Positions 38,582 through 50,529 of a DNA stretch of 64,000 nt are shown here, piece by piece; the stretch's first letter is position 1; every line of letters starts with the position of its first letter. A program made the translations under genes and the position numbers. Source of the DNA: Atopsyche davidsoni (Eukaryota > Arthropoda > Insecta > Trichoptera > Hydrobiosidae); assembly GCA_022113835.1 (NCBI GenBank), contig JAILWY010000012.1, positions 2,728,001 to 2,792,000 of the forward strand, in the 5' to 3' direction. Under the pieces are notes generated by a model. That model saw only the letters and a program-made list of their open reading frames with translations. It did no database searches and was not told where the DNA came from.

Positions 38582-38657
38582 GGGGTGCAGGGGTGGGCCA
38601 GGGGTGCAGGGGTGGGCCAGGGGTGCAGGGGTGGGCCAGGGGTGCAGGGGTGGGCCA
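38582..38657. repeat. 19-bp G-rich minisatellite, 4 units
   Basis: Four exact head-to-tail copies of ggggtgcaggggtgggcca. Frames read through it (38515-38763 minus, 38585-38875 plus) give periodic peptides as an artefact of the tandem repeat. Repeated G-runs give G-quadruplex potential on the plus strand. Confidence 0.95.
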
Positions 38658-41600
38658 GGGTGGCGCGGGGGCCGCTTTTTGTGCCTTTGACGATTTTTAT
38701 TACCACCGGGGCGTTCGAGAAGCGATTACCGCTCTTTGTACAGATAAATGCGAGTATTAACATATTTTTGAGTGTTTTTGCAATAAGAGCAATTTATTAC
38801 GACGATTGTATTAATTTATTTTCAAGACTTTGTATGTTATGTGAAATTACTTGTTTTTTATTCATAAATACGTAAATCAAAATGGTTATTTAGACTTAGT
38901 TGATTTAGATTTAAAAAAAAAATAAAAAAGGTTCTTATTGCTTTAAGAATTTAAATGCCTACCTGCCTTATTCCCACTATATACACTTTTTATCTGTAGT
39001 AACCTTATGTCGCTTACAATCTATGGGATCGTTTCAATAATTTTTTTTATAAAAAAATTAAATTATGCAGTTGTTAACGCAGGTATATTACTACATATCA
39101 ATAAGCCTGAAAGTTGTATTTTCTATTTTAAATATATATTTCTTTTTTTCAAATATATATATATTTAAAACACATTTTCTCTTTAAAAAAATATTATCTC
39201 ATTGTTATATATGTATCTTGTTGAATATTTAAAAAAAACCTTTCTGACAAAGCCACGCACGAAAAGAATATTTTTTCAGAAGCGTGTTCCGTGCTCCAAC
39301 TATTGTCACCTAACAAGTCGGTTAATTCGCAGCTGAAAGCCTTCCTGAAATACATGTAATTCGGAGGCTCTCGGGTCCGCCATTGATCGGCAAGTCATCG
39401 CGGCACGTGACCCTTTGTTCGGCCAATCAGCACGCGGCACGCCAGGTGGGGCCGCACGCATGTGGGGGAGAAACTACGTGTACGGGTGGAAAGGAAAAGC
39501 TGGCTTGTTTCTGTAAGAATTCCCGCGTTAATGGCTTGTTTTTAAGTGTGAAATATTATTTTCAAATGCTTTGTATAAAAATATTTTATCCCTGAAAGTT
39601 GTATTTTGAAATATGGTTTCGCACAATTTCACACGATGTTATACCTTGTATAGCTTGCTACTGAGTTTTTTTAAAATATTTGTAAGAACTATAAGAATAG
39701 TTCGTTCGAATTTTTCTAAGTTGAAATCAGGATCACTGCCAACTTCCTAGCTTAACTATTCATTTTTTTTTTTAAATATTTATTAAAAAAATAAATAAAT
39801 TTAGTACCCCAAGTAGGTCACTGAACATCAAAAATTAAATATTTTATTAACTATGTGCTGAAAAAAATATTTCACGTAGATTTATAAGACTGTATTTATT
39901 ATGTCCTTGTGAAAATGCACACACATATATATGTATATATATATATATATGTATTTATAAAACCATTTTGCTTTGGAACAGGTATTTATTTGTTTTCATA
40001 CGAGCAGGTTTCTAAGTTCCAATTATTGGAACAATCAATTATTATTTTTATTTACAGATTCTACTAAATCTTGAGAATTAAGGTGTGAATACATATTAAT
40101 AATTAACTGATATATACATTTAATTGACAAAAGTACAGGATAAACTTAATTTTATTGGTCTGAAATTGATTTTTATTATTGTTATTCTAAAATCAAACTT
40201 GGATAACAATTGTAAAACTCACGATTTTCTCCATAATTCATAAATTGCTTAAAAAATTATACATTTTTACCCATCATGAATAAAAATAAAACACAAAAAA
40301 CATTTATTACTACAAAACAGTCACATAAATCTGCGAGTTTAACCCAAACATCCACTTCAGATGGCTCTCTCGCCGCCCCACAAAAAAGCTCCTACAAGGG
40401 GGAGTTCCAACCCCCGGGCAATGCGGAATGAATCTAGCGGTTTACCGGTTTCATTAGTACGGCTGTCCAATTCCACGACTTTCCCCTCGCCCCCTGTCTT
40501 GTTCCGGGAAAAAATGCCAAGAAAAATAAATCGAGATTTGTCCCAGCGCCGTTTTATCAGAATCTTCTCTAATAGAGTTTCGGATTAACTTTTCTACTGA
40601 TTTTCGTGTATTTTTTATATCTTATCTTTATAAAAAGTTCGACTTTGTATTTTGTTATATTTAAAAAAATATTTGTATTGATTTTAATTGTATAAAAGAT
40701 ACTGTTTATTATAAAAATTGACCACGTTTAGTAATTGGTATGACTAAGGTCATAGGTATGATGATGAAAGACGACCTGATAGGTCAACATTGAGGAGGTT
40801 AGACTGCTCTGAAAAGCACCCTCCACCAATTCAACCTGAAGAGCAAGGTATTGGATAGAACAGACTGGGTGCTAGTTGGATGTCAAAGAGCTAAAGCTTG
40901 CCAAATGGTATACAACCACCATAGTACGTAAGTGTATTTAAATAAATTGGCATATATTGGTAATAAAAAAAAAACTAAAATAATACGATTGTATTAAACT
41001 AAAGAATGCTATTGAGATTTGGTGGTATACTATGAGTGATAATAAAAATAAATGAATTTATCCTGTGGATATGGTAAAGATGATTTAAAAAAATGTAGCA
41101 CTGAGTATTATAATCTATAGACATTTTTGATGTACTTTTGTGCCTAGTTTAAAAATGACACAGTACGCTTTTGAGATAATTCGTCTAGCTGTGTGAAATG
41201 CGAAGAAATAGGCAAAGTAAAGTGATATATCATTATTAGAATATTTGGCCCAGAAAATGCCGATTTAGTCAGTAACTAGACGTATCCCGAAAATTCATTT
41301 CCAATAATACAAACGACTACTTTGAGCAAAACCGCTGCGATCGGAATCCGCCCAGCCCGCCCCGAAGTCCGCAGTCAGTATGGAAATGTCTAATCTGAGA
41401 TTTTTTGCGTCCTCAAAGAATTTCATTTAGAGGCTTTCATCCGTCTCGTGTCTTTCGGACGGGGATTGTTCCTGGGGGGTGCAGAGAGGGTGGTTGCAGA
41501 TTAAAATGATATCGCCGGGGCGTAAGGGAGCCTGATTGCTTGGATTTACTCGGTTTTTTATCACTGGATTGTGCGCCTGTATCTATGGCCATATTGCTTC

Positions 41601-43967
41601 CTGGCTATTTATGGGGCTGTGTGTGGAAGGCCCAGTGGCTTTGTATTGCCTCTTGCGGTGTGATTTGAACATGTGTCGCAATTGAGCTACAACTTTATTA
41701 TCCTGATATATATTTATATGCAATGATTAAATTTATTTATTTAATTTTTATAAATATCTTAAATTATGTTAAAAAAAAATTTAATTTAATTCGTACTGTA
41801 TATATAAAAAAAACAATATGCACAAGTGATTCATATAAAAAAAATCTTATTTAAGTCATACAAAAAAAAATAATTGAATTGTAAAAAGTTTAAATACAAA
41901 AAGAAAATATGATCAATTGACTACAATAAAAAGGGATCCGTATATAATATTAAAAAAACTATGATATAAATGAATTAACCTAATTTTTAAATACCAATAC
42001 GAGCCATTTTTTTTTTTTTAATTTTTATTAAATAAACAATTCAATGATTATAACCAACCTGTAGTAACTTGTTTCTTTTACATTTGTTATGGTAGCAATC
42101 ATATTTTATTATATTTTTCTTCAAATAAACTAATCATTACTCACATTTATGATTATTTTATTCTCACAGTTGTTATTGTAAGGATATTCTTGTCACTCGA
42201 TGCAGAAATAATAATAGGGGCTTTGTCATTTCCGGGGTAGATAATCATATTATATTTTATTGATTAATTTTAATAATTTATTATTATATCCTTCAACATT
42301 GAAATATAAAAATATTATAAAAAAATATTGTCTAAAAAAATTAATTAAATATTTTGATATTAAAAAAACCAAAAGTTCACGCAGTATTTCTTATCACAGA
42401 ACGAAAAAAATGGTCGTTTTAAAGATTACGACAAAAAGTTTGTTTGCAACGTTTATATATGAAAATATACTTTAACTTAATGCAAAAGATCTGCTTAAAC
42501 GTAATGGTAGATATTTTATATAAAAAATGTTTTTTTTATGTGGTATTAATGACATTGCAGCTACAGAAATTATGATATTTTTATATAGTTAAACATAGTA
42601 TCTGAAACGCTTTAGAAATTCCCGTATTTTTATACAAACAATCCAGATAACTCATTAACAAAAAAGTATTTTTTTTCGTTGTATAATTAAAAAAAAAAAC
42701 ATCAATGCTGTATAATTTTTTAAAATAAAATTCAATATACACGCATGTTAATTAATTAACGTAACTGTGTTAAAAATTACGTAAAAAAAAAAATGTTATA
42801 ATTATACATGTCGTTTAATAACTAAAGACAAGTAAGAGTTAAATTTAGAATTTTAATGTATAAAACATTTTCCCATTTATATTTGATGACTACATATTTT
42901 TTTGGCTCAAAATTGTACAAACTGAAGCCCTCCTCACAAATCAGCCATTGATAATAATGATAATATATTATTAAAACATAAAAAGCTGTACACAATATCG
43001 GAGGAAACGGGAAATTGAGAGTCCCCGATAAATGCCGAAGATACGGATTTGACTGTATTTTTTGATTATTCTTTTGATGCGAAATTGATTGTCCCGCGGG
43101 CCGTGGAGCGCCAGGGAGGTACTTAAAATGCCATTAAGTGTTCTCAGGCGCGCCCTGCTAGGGAATTATCGACAATTGGTGATAGGAATCCGGACACAAA
43201 TGCTTTTTATGGTCGTTTATGATAATATATGTTTTTTTAATATAATTTTTATGTTATATTATTGATGCGGTGTTCACAAAGCTTCAGAGTTCCCATAGAT
43301 CAGCCGAAACAGGGAGACGGAGTTGTATATAATATTTTAGGTTACTTATGAAACGACGAAAAAAATCTTTAATGAGTTTATTTCTATAGCTGTGGGATTT
43401 GAACATATACCTCTACTGCTATCTCGACCTAGTAAATATTAATAAATTTAAAAAATCTTTGGTAAATTAATAAAAACATTTGTAAAAATTATATTGAATA
43501 AATAAGTTATTGCATTTTTTTTTTCAGCCGATTTGTAATTGCAGAAAATTTATAAGTAAATATTTTTTAAAGTTTTTTTTTAAATTAGTTTATATCTACT
43601 TTTTACAAATAATAGTCTTCGATTTCCGTCAAATTTATTTCCTACGATCAGGCAGCCCTCACTCGTGAGCGCGCGCATTCTGACATTGTTTTTTCCGCGA
43701 ATCTTCCCGCGCGATCTCAACTGTCACTTTGACAGCTGCCGGAGCGGGGAGGGGTGCATTGATTATCTTATCTATCGCGCTGTAGGATGTAGGCAGGGGT
43801 TTGTTGACTTTATCTACGAGCTCCTCCGCGAGGGGTATCTCAGAATATTCAATTTGTTGTCGGAATCGAGAGGCTAAGTACAACACGCAGATTGTTTTTT
43901 TTTTTTGGGAGAAAAATAATTGAACGGAATCAAAAATGAGAGACAAACTATGAACACATTTGTTTTA
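38658..43967. other. Non-coding DNA with GC-rich islands
   Basis: AT-rich, with islands at about 39240-39490, 40355-40570, 41330-41600, 43015-43160 and 43645-43860. A (TA)n tract lies near 39925-39955. About 40740-40925 is a moderately GC patch that could be an old retroelement fragment, but no domain can be read. At 43390-43435 a minus-strand B-box-like gttcaaatcccac hints at another tRNA-derived relic. Confidence 0.4.
39375..39490 (+). promoter_or_regulatory. E-box/CCAAT cluster, possible promoter
   Basis: gcacgtgacc (canonical CACGTG E-box with the GTCACGTG-type flank, about 39404) lies 15-20 bp from a forward CCAAT box (ggccaatcagca, about 39420) in CpG-rich sequence. About 90 bp downstream, gtttctgtaagaat resembles a splice donor. 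Suggestive only. Confidence 0.22.
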
Positions 43968-44012
43968 ACAACACTTCTTTTTGAAGTGCTTCTCTTCAGA
44001 GAAGGTTGATGA
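43968..44012 (+). repeat. Fragment of repeat E head
   Basis: acttctttttgaagtgcttctcttcagagaaggttgatga follows the same order as the repeat E head at 46552 (cttcttcatcaagtg, tctcttctcagagaaggttg). The rest of the repeat does not follow. Confidence 0.5.
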
Positions 44013-46311
44013 CCATCTCACTGGGGCTTATCCTGAGTCAGTTATATTAATTTGGCTGTACTCTCGACATTCAGCCACGAAAGTTTACTCCTTCCAATGC
44101 CATTTTTCCCCGGACAATCAGCTGCAGTAAACTATATTTCGTATTTCTGAAAATATGGCCAAACGTTTTGTTAACATCATGTCATGATTTGCATAATATA
44201 ATATGTGCAAGACTCACTCATTTTTGACGTGGTCAATCCATGATGTTTTGAAGTATTTTCTTATAAAGGTACCTATAACAACCAAACTAATTTTTATTTC
44301 ACTTTTATTTTACGTTTCCTACTATATAAACTATTTTTGTTTAAAATGGAGATACTTAAAACATTTTTGAATCGATGAATTGTTAGAAAAACAGTTGCAA
44401 TGGAGCGCCAAGCAAATTTGCATGCAGCATTGCATACAGAACAAAAATCAATACTAGAATTTCATCAAAGGCCAAGCATCCATCACCAGGCAACTAACAA
44501 CCCCAGGTTCTTGAGATCTCAGTAGCAGATAGCCAGCAGTCCTGGTCCTCAAGTAGCATGCGTCAGAGGGTGGCGGGTAAGAACCCCTACAGCGCGCAGC
44601 CCTTCATCCAGGGGTAGATTCTCCCGATAGGCTGGCTTGTTGCAGCACCCCTTACCCCCATGTTCACGCACTTATCCTCCCAGTAGCAGGGCTCGCACCT
44701 TGCCGAATGTTAACTCTTATCTTGATAAAATGGCAGTGGCTTTTGTTTTGGTCGTGTTCTCTTTAATTGAGTTTTTTTAGCAAACGTTTTTTTTATACAG
44801 TGTTTTAATTTGCTTTTCTGAAAGCAACAATTTTATTTTAAAATTTAGCAACGCTTTACTTTTGTTGAGTAATTCAGAAGTGCGCAGTCTTTTGGTTGCC
44901 ATGTTCAAATTTAATACATAATTTTTCATTTTAAAATGATCTAGTTTGTAAATGTAGTAAAAATTTATTTGGTGCTAGTTTTTTATGAAGCATTTTAAAA
45001 TGTTGAACTTGTATCACACTTGACATAGTTGCAATACCGCTAAACGTTTTCCACTACTTTCCACTACCACCTTGACCTTTTTGGCGCTCTTACGCCTATT
45101 ATGGTTTAAAAAAAATTAAATAATCTAAAAAAATTCTCATAATTATGATTCTCCGAATTCATAAAGTTCAATTGGTATGACCCTTGCCTAGCAGAAAAAA
45201 AATTTGAAATTGGTCGTAAAAACTTTTCTTGTCAATGTAAATTAATAGCGCAAAAATCGTATCTTCTGAAGTAGGCATTGATTTAAACAAGATAATACTT
45301 GTATTGTATTTTACAGATTTAAGATATAATCTCTTTGAGCAAACCATCTATCAATATAGCATTTGAAATTTAAAGGGAAATCCACAAAGTAATCTACTTA
45401 AAAAAAAACGCAATGTATTATGTAACAATATTTGATATTAAATGTACGTTTTTAGTTACCAGCTAGAAATTGTATAAATGCAAAACCGTATAAATAAATA
45501 TTTTTTTAAAAAAACGCCGAAATGTCAAATTATTTTTATTTGGTTGCAAGTAGTTTTTAGTGTGTTTTTAAACAAAACAAAATTTATTTAAAAAAAAAGA
45601 ATGTGTTTTATCTCAACTCGTATAGTAAGTAATCACATTTACACGTAGAATCAGTTTTTTTCCCTGCAGACGTAGACGCTCTCCGAGGGCGGGCCGGTGC
45701 AGAGAGAAGGAGCAATAATTCCCTCGCTGGGCGGGAGAGATAAGCCCCCGCCGCCCCTGTAGCCCCGCCGCCCCTGCCGCCCCGCCCCCGCCGCCCCCGC
45801 CCCCGCCCCCGCCGCCCCGGGCCGCCCCCGCCCAATATTGAATATTGCATAATTTAGAATCCATTCAGAGCGCCCCCCAAGTTGTAATTATACATTCTGA
45901 CAGTTCCGATCGCTCGAATGTGGAATAATTTACGAAGGTTTGATGACTTACTTTTAACTTCCCACATAAAGCTCGTGTATATTTTCTGCATACGTTATGA
46001 TAAAAATGGTTAGTTTAAATTGACACTTGTGTTAAAAAAATTATAATTGTTGTAGTTAATTTACTGTAGTGCACAATAAACATTTTTAAACACTTGTTTT
46101 AGAAGGATTACTTTTGTCAATTTGCAATGAATATTCATGGAAGTTTTGTAGTTTTTGAATCGGATTATATATCACATGGAGCTGTGAGCTGAACGTAATA
46201 TTGATAAGAAATTATACACCTCAGACAAAAAAAATCGTTGACTATTGCTTTCAATGTTATAATGAGTTATATGTGCGGATTTCTTTAATCGTGTATATAT
46301 ATTTTTTTTTT
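44013..46311. other. Non-coding DNA
   Basis: A moderately GC segment at about 44400-44715 (ccatcaccaggcaac, cgcagcccttcatccagggg) could be a retroelement fragment but encodes nothing recognisable. The rest is AT-rich except for the GC tract below. Confidence 0.35.
45760..45835. repeat. (GCCGCCCC)n low-complexity tract
   Basis: Interleaved ccgcccc, cccgcccc and gccgccc units, almost pure G+C. The minus-strand frames through it (45608-45864) give poly-Gly/Arg products and are artefacts. Strong minus-strand G-quadruplex potential. Confidence 0.85.
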
Positions 46312-46550
46312 CCTACGATTCTTCTACACCGCAGGTCTGTGTTGGAAGGAAAAGTCTGCGTATTGCTACTGCCTCACAGCATTATTACTACGTAGCTAGA
46401 ATTTGATGATTATTATATTAAATGTACTGATTAAAATATAAAATATATACTTGGAATATTTGAAAGTGTTATATACAACGCTACTTAATGCGGATGAAGA
46501 GATTCGAGCTGCAGCCCGTTACTGTGCGGCTGTCCGAAGCGGCCGGCGTC
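46312..46550 (+). repeat. Direct duplication, copy 1 (239 bp)
   Basis: Starts cctacgattcttctacaccg and ends gcggccggcgtc. The same 239 bp recurs at 46667-46905 with only a handful of substitutions (for example ccgaagcgg versus ccgaggcgg). The first third is the tail of repeat E; the rest (gaagagattcgagctgcagc and on) is otherwise unique in the window. Confidence 0.9.
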
Positions 46551-46740
46551 AATACTTCTTCTTCATCAAGTGTCTCTTCTCAGAGAAGGTTGGCGACAAT
46601 TTTAGTATATTTACACTCATGCTGAGCTAGTGTTCATAGTTTTTAAGGAAAAATAGTGTAGTGGGTCCTAAGATTCTTCTACACCGCAGTTTTGTGTTGG
46701 AAGGAAAAATCTGCGTATTGCTACTGCCCAATAGTATTAT
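46551..46740 (+). repeat. Repeat E, fullest copy
   Basis: Begins aatacttcttcttcatcaag, tgtctcttctcagagaaggt, tggcgac; then ctcatgctgagctagtgttc, tctacaccgcagttttgtgt and tctgcgtattgctactgccc. The head resembles the 5' region of SINE/LINE-type repeats seen in many insects, from memory of the motif and not from a search. It has no A/B boxes. Confidence 0.5.
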
Positions 46741-46905
46741 TACTACGTAGCTAGAATTTGATGATTATTATATTGAATTTACTGATTAAAATATAAAATA
46801 AATTGTTGGAATATTTGAAAGTGTAATATACAACGCTACTTAATGCGGATGAAGAGATTCGAGCTGCAGCCCGTTACTGTGCGGCTGTCCGAGGCGGCCG
46901 GCGTC
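46667..46905 (+). repeat. Direct duplication, copy 2 (239 bp)
   Basis: Second copy of 46312-46550, same length and orientation, offset 355 bp. The high identity implies a recent event. Downstream continues gcgacgccgttcgagccatt, a GC-rich island to about 47060 that is not duplicated. Confidence 0.9.
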
Positions 46906-47157
46906 GCGACGCCGTTCGAGCCATTAGCTTGATGAGCGCCCCGTACCTGCGCCGTGAGCTACAATAACGAGGTACAGCCTCGCGTGGAAGCCTACCAATG
47001 GTTTGCAAAGTGGAAATGTTTTCACGGAATCTGGGCGTCTGGAATCCCCGTGTTATTTTGTTGTGTAACTTCTGGGGCTCGCTGCGCAGTGTTTATTTAA
47101 ACTATATGATTTTTAGTGAAACGATACATGTATGAAAGGGGAAGTGAATTTCTCGAT
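46906..47157. other. GC-rich island
   Basis: gcgccccgtacctgcgccgt and similar sequence, then AT-rich. No gene was recognised. Confidence 0.4.
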
Positions 47158-47470
47158 ATATAATCATTTCTTTTTTTGGATTGAACGTCAATCTAATGCG
47201 TATTTATTACCTATTACAGGTTTATATTATTTACTAATATAATTAGGCACATTAGTTCACACATAGAAGATGAATACATATTGGTTGGCCTAGGCACATT
47301 GGTTCATATGTAGAGTGTGATTGTTAAAAATTTCTTGATTAACGGATGTGGTTCGTTAGTACAATGGTCAGTACACCCGCCATGTAAGCCTGGGGATGTA
47401 GGTTCAAATCCCACATCTTTAATTATCTTCTATGTGTGAACTAATGTGCCTAATTATATTAGTAGATATT
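47158..47470 (+). repeat. tRNA-Thr-like element, family A copy
   Basis: 5' block, then aataattaggcacattagtt-type terminus, followed by a second related terminus (ggttggcctaggcacattgg). The tRNA-like core (about 47350-47420) has D-arm gtacaatggtcagtac, anticodon loop catgtaa and T-loop ttcaaat; the last acceptor bases diverge (acatctttaa). Inverted end aatgtgcctaattatattag. The doubled left terminus suggests nesting or a palindromic unit. Confidence 0.65.
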
Positions 47471-49483
47471 AATTCTTGCTTACTTGTTACATAAAAAAAT
47501 ATGTTAATTTTTACATTTACTCAAACTGAAATAATATTTTTTTGCATGTATTATATGAAGTAGATTATACCAATGTTTTTATGCATTTTAATTATCTATT
47601 TTATAATCACATATTTAACTAATTAATCAACCTGTGGTTTTAACTTTTTTATGAATGATCAAATTTTTCATATAAAAAAACGAAACAAGTAATAAATACA
47701 TTTTGAAGGAAAGCACGCGTGTTTGTATTTGCGAGGGCATTTAGAAGCCACTGACGCGGTATGAAGCTATCCACTCTGCAGAATAAAGCTCTTATTCGAG
47801 AGGATATTTGCAGCCTGGAGTTCTCCTCGTGAGTTTTTTTTTTCGAATTTAAGTTTTTTTTCATTCTTCATTTGCCAATACATTGCGAATAGAAATTCAA
47901 GTGCTTGAATTATTTTTATCAAATACTGTAGAAGTTTCCAGTTGGTATGTTGTTGTCTTTATTGGTTAACGACGAAACGTTAACTATAAAAACTATATAA
48001 TTTTTGAGAAAGCTTAAGCGAATATTTGATTGAATGTCTAGCACCATCACAAGTATGAAAAAAAAATAATTTGATAAATTATAATTCCAAAAGAATTTTT
48101 TATATTAATACTCTAGTTATAGTTTGATGCTATCAAGGAGAGCAAAACTATTTTTAAATTTTTTAAAAATTCAGTTTCTTTTAATTTACAATCAAATGTA
48201 AAATATTTGTTTACAATTCATTTTAAAAGTTTAGAACAAATTATTCAAATTTTATAAATAAAATTAATAATTGTGTTTTTTTCAAAAATATAAACAACCA
48301 GCAAATATTTTTTTAATATTAATTATTCCATGCTTTATTAACATTCCTGTAGAAATTCTTAGTGTAGCATCACAGTAAATTCTATCTACTAGCATTCATA
48401 AAATTTATTGCCGTGTACCGTAGTTTTACTTGTGAAAGAAAATTAAATAGATGTTTTTAAATATGATTTCCCATGAGCTCACTCAATGTCTTTTGAAACG
48501 AAAAGCCAAGCTTTTTAGTTATTAAAAACGAAATGCTTATTAAAAACTGAAACTTCGTAGTAAAGCAAGTAAATATACAAATGAAACATTGAGGTAATGG
48601 CGTATAACTAAAACACACCCCTTGGGGCAAATTGCGTTGAAGGTAAACATTAAAATTCAATCACTCAGACGTGGACTTAAGGGAAGAGGCGACAAAATAC
48701 AAGAAAATTACAGTTATATATTTTACTTATAAATTTAAATAAAGTTAATTATTTCTTTAGGGTCAAACAGAAAAGTAACAATCAAGATTTGAAAGATAAT
48801 ACCAGTACGATAAAATAACTTCATTTAAAAGCTTGTATGTGTTTTGTAATAATAAATCTATTTATATCCTTATACTAAGCACCCAAAACTTTTGAATAGT
48901 TTTTCAAAGTAAATAGCTTATAGTTTAATCATGTTGTATTTATACATAAACTCATTTTAAAAAATAGCTTTTTTTTGCGTGGAATCACTTCTCTTTACTT
49001 GGTAGTATTTATGTATATTTTTTAAAATAACCAAAGAGTCTTCGCATATGCACTACTCGCAACATATGCGATATCTAATATACTCAAACGATAAAAAACA
49101 TTTACACGTTCAAGTGCCCCGTCAAATGCGCGTCCGGGGGAGATATGTTTGCGTCAGTTTTGCAGAGCCCGACGAGCCCGCCGATCGAAGTCGCCCACTC
49201 GAGGCGCACTTCGGCCGTTGCAGATCAAACTCGTTGGCATAAAAAAATGTAACATGCGGCACAATGACAGCTGGCACACTCGGCCCGGGGGGGCGACTGG
49301 CTGTGCGACAACAAAAAAAAACAACATCGTCGATGGCGGTCGAGTGCGCGGACAAGTGCGTGTACAGTCCGTGCATTCGCATTATGTGTACTAAACGGTT
49401 GAACCCTCGACGAATATATGATACAGTTGTATTTTGATGTATTAGTCACATCAACTTTACAATTACAATCAATAATAATAATA
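47471..49483. other. Non-coding DNA with a GC-rich island
   Basis: AT-rich to about 49110, then a GC-rich island (49115-49400). Frames open on both strands in the island (49048-49394 plus, 49122-49557 minus) overlap one another and show no domain. Confidence 0.4.
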
Positions 49484-50236
49484 TCCATTGTGTGTGTGTA
49501 TGTTTCATTTTTTGGTACTCTATAGAATATCTTAAAAGATACGCTGATTTTTTGCATGTACGTTCAGTAAGTTTTTCCGCAGTTAGGTGCCTAATTTCAA
49601 GACGATAGAATAATATTTTCTATTTAATTTAATAAAATTTGCTTTATGTACGTATTATAGGATTCTGTTGTTCACCGCGAGAATTTAAAACTTAGAATTT
49701 GTACAAAAAAACTAATTTTGATGCTTCTTAGAAATTTCCAGTTTATATCAGCTTGACACAAGTAGCAATTTTATTTTTTTTATCGAAATTGCGATATAAA
49801 TTATTAATCACATCATTAATAACTCAAAATGCCTCGATTCGGCAATGCTTTACATTTTCAAGCAGAAAAACCATCACATGGAAAGTTACAAAGGTAAAGT
49901 GAAACTACCAGCAAGGCCTATTTTCCCAGTATATTTAAAGGATATTATGTCAAATCCATATAATATTTATAGTGGAAATTTCAAAAGAAAAATAATATCA
50001 TACAATAAAAGTATATCTTTTGGATCAATGGGAGCTAAATTAGCAGGTACAGTGGCAGGATCAGGGGCATTCTGCTTCAAAGTTCAAGGCCAAATATATC
50101 ACAAAACTTTGCACCTTCATCCAACTGATGGTATAAAATGAAACCAAATATTCATTTAATTGTCAACCAAACATATGTTCAAACACTATTGCATCGTTCA
50201 TCGAATACGTCATTCTGTGACGGGCAACATTTCTAG
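49484..50236 (+). mobile_element. Helitron with truncated helicase ORF
   Basis: Ends match the minus-strand copy at 14989-15650. 3' terminus: hairpin CGTCA-ttctg-TGACG (50208-50222), short spacer, CTAG at 50233-50236, then T, the signature of a Helitron end. The 5' end probably begins at the TC of tatccattgtgtg (49484). Helitrons transpose by rolling-circle replication using a Rep/helicase protein and leave no target duplication. Only an N-terminal fragment of that protein survives here, so this copy is non-autonomous. Confidence 0.8.
49845..50141 (+). pseudogene. Helitron helicase-like N-terminal domain, fragment
   Basis: 98 codons, ending at TGA. KGKVKLP (16-22) matches the start of the Helitron helicase-like domain just after its zinc-binding region. 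SYNKSISFGSMGAKL (52-66) and FCFKVQGQIYHK (76-87), followed by LHLHPTDG, match its most conserved blocks. The family continues with the HUH Rep nuclease and a Pif1-type helicase, which are absent here: the frame stops soon after the last block and the Helitron 3' end follows 95 bp later. Residues 1-15 look like a wrong frame, because the adjacent frame upstream (from about 49829) reads as more plausible protein; a small deletion probably shifted the frame. Roughly one-tenth of a full protein. Confidence 0.8.
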
Positions 50237-50334
50237 TAAGTAATAAACATCATTATTTGCAGTGCATTTAATCGGCGACGTGGTTCTAAAATTTATCAAG
50301 AACTATGTATTATATGCATAGAAATTCAATATTT

Positions 50335-50529
50335 TTGACAGATAATACTTGGTGGAATTCCATTTTAATACTTTAAATAATAAGTGAGTGATTTTTCTAC
50401 GTACATATTTTTAATGGTGACCGGTCTCTGTTTGATAATGCCAACGTGAAAGTGTGGCGAAACCGGTCACCAATAAAAATCTGCATATAGAAAAATCACC
50501 CAAGTATTTTACTTATTATTTAAAACATT
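50335..50529 (-). repeat. Palindromic repeat C, fullest copy
   Basis: Arms of roughly 70 bp: aaataataagtgagtgattt, then ttaatggtgaccggt on the left; aaaccggtcaccaataaaaa, then gaaaaatcacccaagtattt and acttattattt on the right. The loop is about 35 bp. The outer left portion (50335-50380) contains gacagataatacttggtgga then attccatttta. The same block occurs inverted inside the hAT element (54299-54347) and at 17855. Confidence 0.7.

Noticed and set aside
38515..38875. Repeat-containing frames on both strands
   Set aside because: Periodic peptides produced by the 19-bp minisatellite.
43527..43557. Exon after gcattttttttttcag
   Set aside because: In phase with the preceding candidate exon it hits a stop within three codons, and it has no good donor.
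45608..45864. Gly/Arg-rich minus-strand frames
   Set aside because: Direct translation of a (GCCGCCCC)n tract; no real protein signal.
49048..49557. Four overlapping frames of 64-110 codons on both strands
   Set aside because: Mutually exclusive frames in a GC-rich island, none with a domain.
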